A stretch of DNA of 64,000 nt from Streptomyces sp. WP-1. Its GTDB lineage: Bacteria; Actinomycetota; Actinomycetes; Streptomycetales; Streptomycetaceae. The stretch spans positions 3,782,001 to 3,846,000 of the forward strand of contig NZ_CP123923.1 of NCBI RefSeq assembly GCF_030450125.1, written 5' to 3'. Every line of letters begins with the position of its first letter. Within the stretch, counting starts at the first letter, position 1. The translations under genes were made by a program, and so were the position numbers. Below the pieces are notes generated by a model. It was not told the DNA's origin. It saw only the letters and a list, made by a program, of their open reading frames with translations, and did not search any database. Shown piece by piece: positions 28,273-36,634 of the stretch.

Positions 28273-30096
28273 CTAGAAGACCGGCGTACCCGCCTGGGTC
28301 AGCTTCCAGTTGGTGACCGCGAAGCCGGCCGGGTCGAGGGTCTTGGTCGCGGTGACGTAGTCGATCATCATGTCGCGGATCTCGTTGGTGGAGCTGTACG
28401 CGATCTCCGCCGTGGCGATGTGCGGGTAGCCCGAACCACCGTTGGCCCGGTAGTTGTTGACGGCGACCACGAAGACCTGGCCGGCGGCGACGGGGGCGCC
28501 GTCGTAGCTGAGGTTCTTGATGCGGGAGCCCTCGGGCTGGGCGATGTCGATGTCGTAGTCGACACCGGCCGCCGTGTCGTACATGTAGTCCCAGAAGCTG
28601 TTGGCGTTGGTGAGGGTCGCGGTGTCGACCTTCGTGCCCGCCGGGACCTGGTGGTAGTACTTGGCCGCGTACTCCAGGTAGTCCTTGAGCTGGGCGCCCG
28701 TGAGCTTCTTGGCGTAGAGGGTGTTGTCGTAGATGTAGAGGCCGGCGATGTCCTTGATGGTGACGTTGCCCCGGGGGATGTCGGCCGTGCGGCTGAAGGG
28801 CGCGGCGACCGAGATCAGCGGGAGGGCGGCGTCCGCGGCGGACAGGCCGGTCTTGACCGTCTCGATCTGGACCTTGTGGATGAAGTCCATGATCGGCACG
28901 TCCTTCCAGCAGGACTCCGCCGCCGAGAGGTCCGCCGTGCAGGTGCCGACCGGGGTGTTGACGTACTTCACCACCAGCTCGTGGTCGGCCTCCAGGAGCT
29001 TCTTGATCTGCGGGTCCTCGGCCACCCCGTTGGGGTTGAGGGTCTGCGCCTTCTTGCCCGTCACCTTCCACTGTCCGTGGTGCAGTTCGAGCTCGAAGTC
29101 GAAGACGCTGAGCCGGTAGCCCCAGCAGTACGGCTCGGACAGCAAAACGTCCTCGCCGGTCTGCTCGTTCTTGACGGTGTACGACGGCACCTCGACGTGG
29201 GTGTGGCCCACCAGGATCGCGTCGATGCCCGGGACCTGCTCGGCGACCAGGTTGGACGCGTTCTCGACGTAGGGGAGTTCGTCGCCCCACGAGGAGGAGC
29301 CGTCCAGGCCGGAGTGGTCGGTCAGGAAGACGACGTCGCAGCCGAGGGCGCGCAGCCGGGGCACGTACTTCTTCGCCTGCTCGACCAGGCCCGGGAAGAC
29401 CAGCTTGCCGCCGACGTTGTCCTTGTCCCAGATCGCGATGCCGGGGTTGGTCAGGCCGAGGATGCCGACCTTGATGTCGGGGGCGCCGGGGACCTTGATG
29501 CGCTTGACGGTGTACGGCTCGAAGGCCGGGCGCAGCGTCTTGGCGTGCAGGGCGTTCGCGCCGAGCAGCGGGAAGTCGCACTGCTCCTCGAACTTGCGCA
29601 GCGTGTCGATGCCGTAGTTGAACTCGTGGTTGCCGAGGGCGGCGGCGTCGTAGCGCATGTGGTTCATGGCGACGGCCATGGGGTGCTTGGGGCCGCGCTT
29701 GCCGCCGGTGCCGGTGATCGGGTCGATCCGGGCGAAGTAGTAGGCGAGCGAGGTGCCCTGGATGATGTCGCCGGCGTCGACGAGCAGCACCCGGTGCTCG
29801 CCCTTGGCCTCGCGCTGCTGCTTGATGAGGGTGGCGACGCGGGCCACGCCGACCGAGTTGCCGGCCTTGTCGGTGTAGGGCGCGTCGGCGTAGTAGTCCC
29901 AGTCGAAGACGTGGCCGTGCAGGTCGGTGGTGCCCAGGATGGAGAACGACCAGGTGCGCGGCGCCTTTCCGTGGCCGTGACCCTTCTCGGCCGCCTCGGC
30001 GGTGCCGCTGCCCACCGCACCCGCCGCGGCGACGGCGGCGCCGGTGACGGCCGACTTCTTCACGAACTGCCGGCGGTTCATGGGACTGTGGGTCAT
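28273..30096 (-). CDS. Tat-exported bifunctional metallophosphatase/5'-nucleotidase
   Basis: The 607-residue secreted enzyme hydrolyses nucleotides, releasing phosphate and nucleosides outside the cell. It has a twin-arginine signal (NRRQFVKKSA then an alanine-rich core, cleavage after about residue 35). The calcineurin-like metal-binding motifs are in order: TDLHGHVFDWD, DAGDIIQGT, ALGNHEFNYG, FLTDHSG and GHTHVEVP. The C-terminal 5'-nucleotidase domain includes the substrate-stacking part ending NYRANGGSGYP. It lies beside purA, so a link to purine salvage is plausible, but no shared regulation is visible. Confidence 0.93.
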   Translation of the reverse strand: MTHSPMNRRQFVKKSAVTGAAVAAAGAVGSGTAEAAEKGHGHGKAPRTWSFSILGTTDLHGHVFDWDYYADAPYTDKAGNSVGVARVATLIKQQREAKGEHRVLLVDAGDIIQGTSLAYYFARIDPITGTGGKRGPKHPMAVAMNHMRYDAAALGNHEFNYGIDTLRKFEEQCDFPLLGANALHAKTLRPAFEPYTVKRIKVPGAPDIKVGILGLTNPGIAIWDKDNVGGKLVFPGLVEQAKKYVPRLRALGCDVVFLTDHSGLDGSSSWGDELPYVENASNLVAEQVPGIDAILVGHTHVEVPSYTVKNEQTGEDVLLSEPYCWGYRLSVFDFELELHHGQWKVTGKKAQTLNPNGVAEDPQIKKLLEADHELVVKYVNTPVGTCTADLSAAESCWKDVPIMDFIHKVQIETVKTGLSAADAALPLISVAAPFSRTADIPRGNVTIKDIAGLYIYDNTLYAKKLTGAQLKDYLEYAAKYYHQVPAGTKVDTATLTNANSFWDYMYDTAAGVDYDIDIAQPEGSRIKNLSYDGAPVAAGQVFVVAVNNYRANGGSGYPHIATAEIAYSSTNEIRDMMIDYVTATKTLDPAGFAVTNWKLTQAGTPVF

Positions 30097-30240
30097 TCAA
30101 GGCTCCTGAGACTGGAGTTGGCGCGTGCAGGGGGCGTTCCGTGCGGAGGCTACCCGCGTAGATCGTGCTCGCGCCCCTCGGCGCCGCAAACCAGGAAATG
30201 ACCATGTCCAGGTCAAGGATGGGTCAGGTGGGGCCGGACA

Positions 30241-30290
30241 CGGCAGCGCCCGCCGGTCCCACCCGAAGGCGGATCCGGCGGGCGCTGCCG
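30241..30290 (-). terminator. hairpin terminator of purA
   Basis: Sixteen-base-pair perfect arms (30241-30256 with 30275-30290) and an 18-base loop lie 40 bases beyond the purA stop and upstream of the nucleotidase start. Confidence 0.65.
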
Positions 30291-30330
30291 CACGGTGAAG
30301 ACGGGCCGAACTCCCGCTTACCGGAAGGGG

Positions 30331-31614
30331 CTAGAGGAACGAATTGATCTCGATCGTCTCGTCCCGGCCCGGACCCACGCCGATCGCGGAGATCGGGGCG
30401 CCGGACATCTCCTCCAGCGCCTTGACGTAGTTCTGCGCGTTCTTCGGCAGGTCGGCGAAGGTCTTCGCCTTGGTGATGTCCTCGGACCAGCCCGGCAGGT
30501 TCTCGTAGACCGGCTTCGCGTGGTGGAAGTCGGTCTGTGAGTAGGGCAGTTCCTCGACGCGCTTGCCGTCGATCTCGTACGCCACGCAGACCGGGATCTG
30601 CTCCCAGCCGGTGAGCACGTCCAGCTTGGTGAGGAAGAAGTCGGTCAGGCCGTTGACCCGGGTCGCGTAGCGCGCGATCACCGCGTCGAACCAGCCGCAG
30701 CGGCGGTCACGGCCGGTGGTCACACCGCGCTCGCCGCCGATCCGGCGCAGCGCCTCGCCGTCCTCGTCGAACAGCTCGGTCGGGAACGGGCCGGCGCCGA
30801 CGCGGGTGGTGTACGCCTTGAGGATGCCGATGACCCGGCTGATCTTCGTCGGACCCACGCCCGCGCCGGTGCAGGCGCCGCCGGCGGTCGGGTTGGAGGA
30901 GGTGACGAAGGGGTACGTGCCGTGGTCGATGTCGAGCAGCGTGCCCTGGCCGCCCTCGAACAGCACGACCTTGTCCTGCTCCAGGGCCTGGTTGAGGATC
31001 AGCACGGTGTCGGCGACGTACGGCTCGATCTGCTCGGCGTAGCCCAGCAGTTCCTCGACCACCTGGTCGGCGGCGATCGCGCGGCGGTTGTACAGCTTGG
31101 TGAGGACCTGGTTCTTGACGTCGAGCGCGGCCTCCACCTTCTGCTGGAGGATCGACTCGTCGTACAGGTCCTGGACCCGGATGCCCACGCGGTTGATCTT
31201 GTCCGCGTAGGTGGGGCCGATACCGCGCCCGGTCGTGCCGATCTTCCGCTTGCCGAGGAAGCGTTCCGTCACCTTGTCGACCGTGACGTTGTACGGCGTG
31301 ATGACGTGCGCGTTGCCGCTGATGAGCAGTTTGGAGGTGTCGACGCCACGCTCGTTCAGACCGCTCAGCTCGGAGAGCAGGACCGAGGGGTCGACGACGA
31401 CACCATTGCCGATGACCGGCGTGCATCCGGGAGAGAGGATGCCGGAGGGCAGGAGGTGGAGGGCGTACTTCTGGTCGCCGACGACGACCGTGTGGCCGGC
31501 GTTGTTGCCGCCCTGGTATCGCACCACATAATCCACCGATCCACCGAGCAGGTCGGTGGCCTTCCCCTTGCCCTCGTCACCCCACTGAGCACCGAGCAGC
31601 ACAAGTGCGGGCAC
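30331..31614 (-). CDS. purA: adenylosuccinate synthetase
   Basis: PurA joins IMP and aspartate using GTP, the first step from IMP to AMP. The 427-residue protein is full length and shows the P-loop QWGDEGKGK near residue 9, [33 protein letters not shown]-type sequence ([21 protein letters not shown]) here quoted in part, and [14 protein letters not shown]. The start ATG at 31614 gives the conserved [13 protein letters not shown]. It is monocistronic, with a terminator downstream and a hairpin in its upstream region at 31742-31769. Confidence 0.98.
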   Translation of the reverse strand: MPALVLLGAQWGDEGKGKATDLLGGSVDYVVRYQGGNNAGHTVVVGDQKYALHLLPSGILSPGCTPVIGNGVVVDPSVLLSELSGLNERGVDTSKLLISGNAHVITPYNVTVDKVTERFLGKRKIGTTGRGIGPTYADKINRVGIRVQDLYDESILQQKVEAALDVKNQVLTKLYNRRAIAADQVVEELLGYAEQIEPYVADTVLILNQALEQDKVVLFEGGQGTLLDIDHGTYPFVTSSNPTAGGACTGAGVGPTKISRVIGILKAYTTRVGAGPFPTELFDEDGEALRRIGGERGVTTGRDRRCGWFDAVIARYATRVNGLTDFFLTKLDVLTGWEQIPVCVAYEIDGKRVEELPYSQTDFHHAKPVYENLPGWSEDITKAKTFADLPKNAQNYVKALEEMSGAPISAIGVGPGRDETIEINSFL

Positions 31615-31741
31615 GCGCGTACACCCCTTCCGGGCGGGGCATGTCCAAGGTCAGGGGCACGGGCGTAAGGTTCACCGCCGCGTGCCACCGCGACCGTCGT
31701 TGGCCGCACAACCGTCGGACCGGATGCCCCGGAATAGACGA

Positions 31742-31769
31742 AGCCCCTGGCGCAATAGCGCAAGGGGCT
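31742..31769. promoter_or_regulatory. hairpin in the purA divergent promoter region
   Basis: AGCCCCT(G)GCGC and GCGC(A)AGGGGCT pair across an AATA loop with one mismatch. The hairpin lies 128 bases upstream of purA and 43 bases before the divergent gene at 31812, and is followed on the plus strand by CTCTTGC. No plus-strand gene lies directly upstream, so it may be a leader structure, a small-RNA terminator or an insulator rather than a gene-end terminator. Confidence 0.45.
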
Positions 31770-31811
31770 CTTGCACAAAGATGCTACCCGAGGAAGCGAG
31801 GCAGGACCGAG

Positions 31812-32651
31812 GTGGCGACTTTCGCGATGTCCGATCAGCTGCTGGTGATCATCGATCCGGGGGCACGGCAGACGGACGGGGAGTCCGTACGGATCGCGAA
31901 AGACGTGCTCAGCGCGGGTGCGGCGGCCAAGGTGTGTCTTCCGGAGGGGCCGGAGGAATTCGCCCGGGCACTGGGCCGTCGGGGTTCCCGCCGGCCGGTG
32001 GTGGTGGGCGACGACGCCGCCCTGGTGCGCGCGGTGACCCTGCTGCACCGGGAGCGGGAACCGGCCGGATGCGCGCTGTCGGTGGTGCCGGTGGGCGAGA
32101 CGCTCACCCTGGCGGCGTCCCTGGGCGTGCCGACCGGCGCGGTGGCGGCGGCGCGGGCGGTGCTGGACGGCGCGGAGCGGCGCCTGGACCTGCTGGCCGA
32201 CGACAGCGGCGGCCTGGTGCTCGGCGCGCTCGCCATCCCCCCGGCCCCGGCGCGGGTGCCCGCGCCCACGCCGATGGCGGCCGCCGGCCGACCCTGGTAC
32301 CGGTCCCTGGTGCGCACCCTGACCCCGCGCCCGACCCGGCTGTCCGCGATACCCGCCCCCGGCCCCACCCGGCTGCGGGTGGAGGTCGACGGCGAGGCGC
32401 TGGTGGACCTCGACCAGCCGGTGGAGTCCCTCTCCCTGGCCCCGGCCGGCGGCGGTCTCGCCGAGCTGGAGGTCCGCCCCCTCTCGACGGGTACCGCGGC
32501 CGGGCCCCTGCGGGCCGCCGGGCACACGGTCACGGTCACGGGCCCCGACTTCCACTACCGGGCCGACGCGAAGGTGACGGGCCCGGTACGGCGGCGGACC
32601 TGGCGGGTGGCCGAGGGGGCGTGGGGACTGGTGCTGCCCGCCCGCGGATGA
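31812..32651 (+). CDS. diacylglycerol-kinase-like protein
   Basis: The 279-residue protein opens with QLLVIIDPGARQTDGES, like the NP-rich first strand of diacylglycerol-kinase catalytic domains, followed by RPVVVGDDAALVRAVTLLHR, which corresponds to the nucleotide-binding GGDG region but without a clean GGDG. The C-terminal half (RLRVEVDGEALVDLD, FHYRADAKVTG) is the beta-sandwich seen in lipid kinases of the YegS type. The degenerate nucleotide motif leaves activity doubtful. GTG 31812 is chosen with AGGA five bases upstream; ATG 31827 is an alternative. It is divergent from purA. Confidence 0.6.
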   Translation: MATFAMSDQLLVIIDPGARQTDGESVRIAKDVLSAGAAAKVCLPEGPEEFARALGRRGSRRPVVVGDDAALVRAVTLLHREREPAGCALSVVPVGETLTLAASLGVPTGAVAAARAVLDGAERRLDLLADDSGGLVLGALAIPPAPARVPAPTPMAAAGRPWYRSLVRTLTPRPTRLSAIPAPGPTRLRVEVDGEALVDLDQPVESLSLAPAGGGLAELEVRPLSTGTAAGPLRAAGHTVTVTGPDFHYRADAKVTGPVRRRTWRVAEGAWGLVLPARG

Positions 32652-32740
32652 CCCCGCACGCATCGCCCCAATGGTCTAGTGACAAATATTTAACCGCGCC
32701 GACCCCTTCCCGTGCCCCCTTCTCGTCCAGCATCCTGCTC

Positions 32741-32770
32741 CATCAGGACCCATCAGGACCCATCAGGACC
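32741..32770 (+). repeat. three tandem 10-bp repeats before the permease gene
   Basis: CATCAGGACC occurs three times head to tail at 32741, 32751 and 32761. The spacing equals one helical turn, so the copies lie on one DNA face. The array ends 29 bases before the permease start, which is a typical operator position. AT-rich TGACAAATATTTAACC near 32680-32696 could belong to the promoter. Confidence 0.6.
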
Positions 32771-32799
32771 CAAGGGACCGGACCCGGAGGGGGTCATTC

Positions 32800-34311
32800 A
32801 TGGCAGTGGACGAGGGTGTCGTACCGGCGGCGGACACCGACGGAGGCGAAACGATTCATCGGCTGAAACCCAATGCCGTCGGGCTGCTCGGTGTGGTGTT
32901 CATGGCCGTGGCCACGGCCGCGCCGATCACCGCGATGACCGGGAACGTGCCGTTCATGGTGTCGTCCGGCAATGGCATCGGGGCGCCCGCGAGTTATCTC
33001 GTCGCAATGGTCGTACTGGCAATCTTTTCCGTCGGATTCACCTCGATGGCGAAGCACATCACGTCGACGGGCGCCTTCTACGGATTCATCTCCTACGGCC
33101 TCGGCCGCACGATCGGGCTCGCCTCCGGGCTGCTCGCCACCTTCGCTTACGTCGTCTTCGAGCCCGCGCTCATCGGGATCTTCTCCACCTTCGCCACGAC
33201 CACCCTCCGGGACCAGACCGGGGTGCACCTGCCCTGGTGGTCCTTCGCGATCCTGATGCTGGCGATCAACGCCACCGGCACCTGGTTCGGGGTCAGCGTC
33301 GCCGAGAAACTGCTGGTGGTGCTGCTGGCGACCGAGGTCACGGTGCTCGCCGCGATGGCCGTCTCGGTCGCCCTGCACGGCGGCGGGCCGCACGGGTTCA
33401 GCCTCGCGCCGGTCGACCCGGTCAACGCGTTCAAGGGCACGTCCGCCGGGCTCGGCCTGTTCTTCGCCTTCTGGTCCTGGGTCGGCTTCGAGTCCACGGC
33501 GATGTACGGCGAGGAGTCCCGCGACCCCAAGCGGATCATCCCCAAGGCCACGATGGTCAGCGTCCTGGGCGTCGGGGTCTTCTACGTCCTCGTCTCCTGG
33601 ATGGCCATCTGCGGCAACGGCGAGAGGGAGGCCGTGCGGGCGGCGTCCTCCGCGAACCCCCTCTCGATGTTCTTCGTCCCCACCGAGCGGTACGTCGGCC
33701 ACTGGGCCGTCGACGTCATGCAGTGGCTGATGATCACCGGGTCGCTGGCCTGCGGGATGGCCTTCCACAACTGCGCCGCGCGCTATCTGTACGCCCTGGG
33801 CCGCGAGGGCGTGCTGCCCTCCATGCAGCGCACCGTCGGCCGCACCCACGCCCGGCACGGCTCGCCGCATATCGCCGGGCTGGTGCAGACGGGGGTGGCG
33901 GCGGTGCTGATCGGCGCGTTCTGGATCGCGGGGAAGGATCCGTACACGGGCACGTACGTGCTGCTCGCGATCCTCGGCACGATGGCGATCCTCGTCGTCC
34001 AGGCCGTCTGCTCGTTCGCCGTGCTGGCGTACTTCCGCTCGCACCACCCGGAGAGCCGGCACTGGTTCCGCACGTTCGCCGCGCCACTGGTGGGCGGGGT
34101 GGCGATGCTCGGGGTGGTGGTGCTGCTGGTGTCCAACATGGGGGCGGCGGCCGGGAGCGAGTCGGGGTCGCTGGTGCTGCGGGCCACGCCGTGGCTGGTG
34201 GGGGCGGTCGCGGTGGTGGGGGTGGCGTACGCGCGGTACCTCAAGCGGCGGGCGCCGGAGCGGTATGCGCTGGTGGGGCGGACGGTACTGGAGGAGACGA
34301 AGGAGAGGTGA
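32800..34311 (+). CDS. APC-superfamily amino-acid permease
   Basis: The 503-residue protein has twelve predicted membrane helices and family signatures: the first helix with GVVFMAVATAAPITAMTGNVP, a GxG-type break (GNGIGAPASY), and SWVGFESTAMYGEESRDPK, the conserved amphipathic segment after helix 6. It takes up an amino acid or amine in symport with protons; the substrate cannot be told from sequence. ATG 32800 follows GGAGGGGG. The C-terminus is short and cytoplasmic. It stands alone, preceded by three 10-bp repeats that may bind a regulator. Confidence 0.9.
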   Translation: MAVDEGVVPAADTDGGETIHRLKPNAVGLLGVVFMAVATAAPITAMTGNVPFMVSSGNGIGAPASYLVAMVVLAIFSVGFTSMAKHITSTGAFYGFISYGLGRTIGLASGLLATFAYVVFEPALIGIFSTFATTTLRDQTGVHLPWWSFAILMLAINATGTWFGVSVAEKLLVVLLATEVTVLAAMAVSVALHGGGPHGFSLAPVDPVNAFKGTSAGLGLFFAFWSWVGFESTAMYGEESRDPKRIIPKATMVSVLGVGVFYVLVSWMAICGNGEREAVRAASSANPLSMFFVPTERYVGHWAVDVMQWLMITGSLACGMAFHNCAARYLYALGREGVLPSMQRTVGRTHARHGSPHIAGLVQTGVAAVLIGAFWIAGKDPYTGTYVLLAILGTMAILVVQAVCSFAVLAYFRSHHPESRHWFRTFAAPLVGGVAMLGVVVLLVSNMGAAAGSESGSLVLRATPWLVGAVAVVGVAYARYLKRRAPERYALVGRTVLEETKER

Positions 34312-34422
34312 CGGCGCGTCGCCCGGCCGACGCGCCGTGACCGACGCGCCGTGGCTGACGGGCCGTGGCTGATGCGCCGTGGTGGTCGAGCGCGCCACTT
34401 CCCGTGCCCCTGACGGGCGGCG

Positions 34423-34690
34423 GTGCAGTCGGTGCTCCGGCTGGGCGGCGAGGAGCCCTCCGGCCGGGCCGAACCCGTTCTCGCGGGCGCGGTCGGCAGG
34501 CCGCGCCGGGCCGCCGGGCATCTGGTGATCGCCTTCGGGGGCTCGGCCCTGCTGATGCCGCTCACCGGCCTGGGCTTCGCGGCGGGCCAGGGCAAGGACA
34601 CCGGCCCGCTGCCGGCCGCGTGCCTCGTCCAACCCCCCCGCGATCCGGGTCGTCGGCGGCGCGGTCCTCCTCCTCGGCTGGAGGGACACC
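34423..34690 (+). pseudogene. remnant of an ABC exporter permease
   Basis: A short frame from GTG 34423 reads EEPSGRAEPVLAGAVGRPRR, then HLVIAFGGSALLMPLTGLGFA, which resembles the late cytoplasmic and membrane segments of polyketide-antibiotic-type ABC permeases. At the run of seven Cs (34633-34639) the expected continuation (PPAIRVVGGAVLLLGW) is found in another frame. The start of the gene, most membrane helices and the ATPase are absent. It therefore looks like a decayed fragment with a frameshift, filling the 385-base gap between the permease and the P450 gene. Confidence 0.55.
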
Positions 34691-34696
34691 GGTGTC

Positions 34697-35920
34697 TCAC
34701 CGCACTTCCACGCTCAGGCCCTCCAGGCCCCGGATGACGAAGTTCGGTTTGCGGGTCGGTTCCTTTGCCAGGGTGAGGGTGGGGGCCTGGTTCAGGAGGG
34801 CGGTCATGGAGGCGGTCAGTTCGAGGCGGGCCAAGGGGGCGCCGATGCAGTAGTGGATGCCGGCGCTGAAGGAGATGTGGGGGTTGTCGGCGCGGGTGAG
34901 GTCGAGGCGGGTGGGGTCGGGGAAGACGGCGGGGTCGTGGTTGGCGGAGCCGAAGAGCAGGGCGATCTCGGCGCCGCGCGGAATCACCGTGCCGTCGATC
35001 TCGATGTCGTCCAGGACCCAGCGCTCGAAGAGCTGGAGCGGGGTGTCGTAGCGCATCAGCTCCTCGATCGCGGTCGGGATCAGGGAGTGGTCGGCGCGCA
35101 GCGCGGCCAGCTGGGCGGGGTTGCGGAAGAGCGCCCACCAGCCGTTGACCGTGGCGTTGACGGTGGCCTCGTGGCCCGCGTTGAGCAGCAGGACGGCGGT
35201 GGAGACCATCTCCTGCTCGGTCAGCCGGTCGTCGTCCTCGTCGTGCGCGGCGATGAGCCCGGAGATCAGGTCGTCCCCGGGGCGCCCCCGCCGCTCGGCG
35301 ATCAACTCCCGCAGGTATTCGGTGAATTCGACCGACGCGCGGACCGCACGGACCGCCGTGTCCTCGGACGGGTTCAGCTCGTACATCCCGCAGATCGCCG
35401 CCGACCAGGGCCGCAGCTGCCCCCGGTCCGCCTCCGGGATGCCGAGCATCTCGGCGATCACCGCCACCGGCAGCGGCTCGGCGACGTCCGTCAGCAGGTC
35501 CCCGCCGCCGTCCCGGACGAGGCCCCGGACCAGTTCGCCGGCCAGGCCGTGCACGTACGGCCTCAGCCGCTCCACCGTGCGCGGGGTGAACGCCTTCGAC
35601 ACCAGCCGCCGGATCCGGGTGTGGTCCGGCGGCTCCAGGTCCAGCATCCCGTGATCGTTGAGCGTCCGGAACGGCTCGTGCGCGGGAGGCGGCGCGCTCT
35701 TGCCGAACTCCTCGTGCGAGAACCGGTGCTGGTACGTCCGCCCGAGCCGCCGGTCCCGCAGCAGCGCCGAGACATCCGCGTGGTGCGGCACCAGCCACTG
35801 GTCGGTGGGCTCGTACCGCACCACCCGCCCGCGCGCCCGCACCTCGGCGTACGCCGGGTACGGATCGGCCGTGAACGCCGGGTCCCAGGGGTCGAAAGCG
35901 AGGTCTACAGGCCCTGACAT
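34697..35920 (-). CDS. cytochrome P450 (CYP107-like)
   Basis: The 407-residue soluble heme monooxygenase shows the I-helix oxygen-binding segment LLNAGHEATVNATVN, the K-helix ExxR (EELMRYDTP) and the heme-cysteine motif FSAGIHYCIGAPLARLEL. These features and the length fit the bacterial class I P450s that depend on ferredoxin. Position and order suggest the orthologue of the CYP107P enzyme I recall at this place in S. coelicolor; this is synteny, not proof. No ferredoxin gene is adjacent. Its substrate is unknown. ATG 35920 gives MSGPVDLAFDPWDPAF. Confidence 0.93.
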   Translation of the reverse strand: MSGPVDLAFDPWDPAFTADPYPAYAEVRARGRVVRYEPTDQWLVPHHADVSALLRDRRLGRTYQHRFSHEEFGKSAPPPAHEPFRTLNDHGMLDLEPPDHTRIRRLVSKAFTPRTVERLRPYVHGLAGELVRGLVRDGGGDLLTDVAEPLPVAVIAEMLGIPEADRGQLRPWSAAICGMYELNPSEDTAVRAVRASVEFTEYLRELIAERRGRPGDDLISGLIAAHDEDDDRLTEQEMVSTAVLLLNAGHEATVNATVNGWWALFRNPAQLAALRADHSLIPTAIEELMRYDTPLQLFERWVLDDIEIDGTVIPRGAEIALLFGSANHDPAVFPDPTRLDLTRADNPHISFSAGIHYCIGAPLARLELTASMTALLNQAPTLTLAKEPTRKPNFVIRGLEGLSVEVR

Positions 35921-35965
35921 GCGCCGACGCTAACCCGCCGGACCGGATCTGACCAGGCCGCGGAC

Positions 35966-36634
35966 TCAGCCCGGCGTCACCAGCCGCGCCTCGTACGCGA
36001 AGACCGCCGCCTGGGTGCGGTCGCGCAGACCCAGTTTGACCAGGATGCGGCTGACGTGGGTCTTGGTGGTGGACTCGGCCACGACCAGGCGTTCGGCGAT
36101 CTCCGCGTTGGACAGGCCCTGGGCGATGAGGACGAGGACCTCGGTCTCCCGCTCGGTGAGGTCGCCGTAGGCGCCGCTCTGGGTGGTGGGCAGGGGACGG
36201 CGGACCTCCGCCAGGCGGGAGAACTCGGAGATCAGGCGTTTGGTGACGGAGGGCGCGAGCAGCGCCTCGCCCGAGGCCACCACCCTTACGCCGTCGGCCA
36301 GTTGGCGGGCGGAGGCGTCCTTGAGGAGGAAACCGGAGGCGCCCGCGCGCAGGGCCTGGTAGACGTACTCGTCCAGGTCGAAGGTGGTCAGCACGAGGAC
36401 CTTCGCCGCGGTGCCGGCCGCGACGATCTCACGGGTCGCCTCGATGCCGTTCATCTCGGGCATGCGGATGTCCATCAGGACGACGTCCGGGGCGAGTTGC
36501 CGTACCCGCTCCACCGCCTCGCGGCCGTTGACGGCCTCGCCGACGACCTCGATGTCGGGCATCGCGTTCAGCAGGACGGAGAAGCCCTCGCGGACCATCA
36601 TCTGGTCGTCCGCTATCAGGACACGGATCGTCAT
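35966..36634 (-). CDS. NarL/LuxR-family response regulator
   Basis: The 222-residue protein has a receiver domain with acidic pocket Asp9-Asp10, phospho-acceptor Asp55 (VVLMDIRMPEMNG), a Thr in VLTTFD and Lys in GFLLKDAS, then a LuxR helix-turn-helix (LTERETEVLVLIAQGLSNAE, followed by IAERLVVAESTTKTHVSRIL). It overlaps the kinase gene upstream by ATGA, so both proteins are made from one message in fixed ratio. The targets are unknown; the kinase autoregulatory site was not identified. Confidence 0.95.
   Translation of the reverse strand: MTIRVLIADDQMMVREGFSVLLNAMPDIEVVGEAVNGREAVERVRQLAPDVVLMDIRMPEMNGIEATREIVAAGTAAKVLVLTTFDLDEYVYQALRAGASGFLLKDASARQLADGVRVVASGEALLAPSVTKRLISEFSRLAEVRRPLPTTQSGAYGDLTERETEVLVLIAQGLSNAEIAERLVVAESTTKTHVSRILVKLGLRDRTQAAVFAYEARLVTPG

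Noticed and set aside
23216..30205. An uninterrupted minus-strand frame of over 2300 codons spanning several genes
   Set aside because: Only the first 623 codons after ATG 25087 encode a recognisable protein. The rest is antisense or out of frame to well-supported genes and reflects the rarity of stop codons in very GC-rich DNA.
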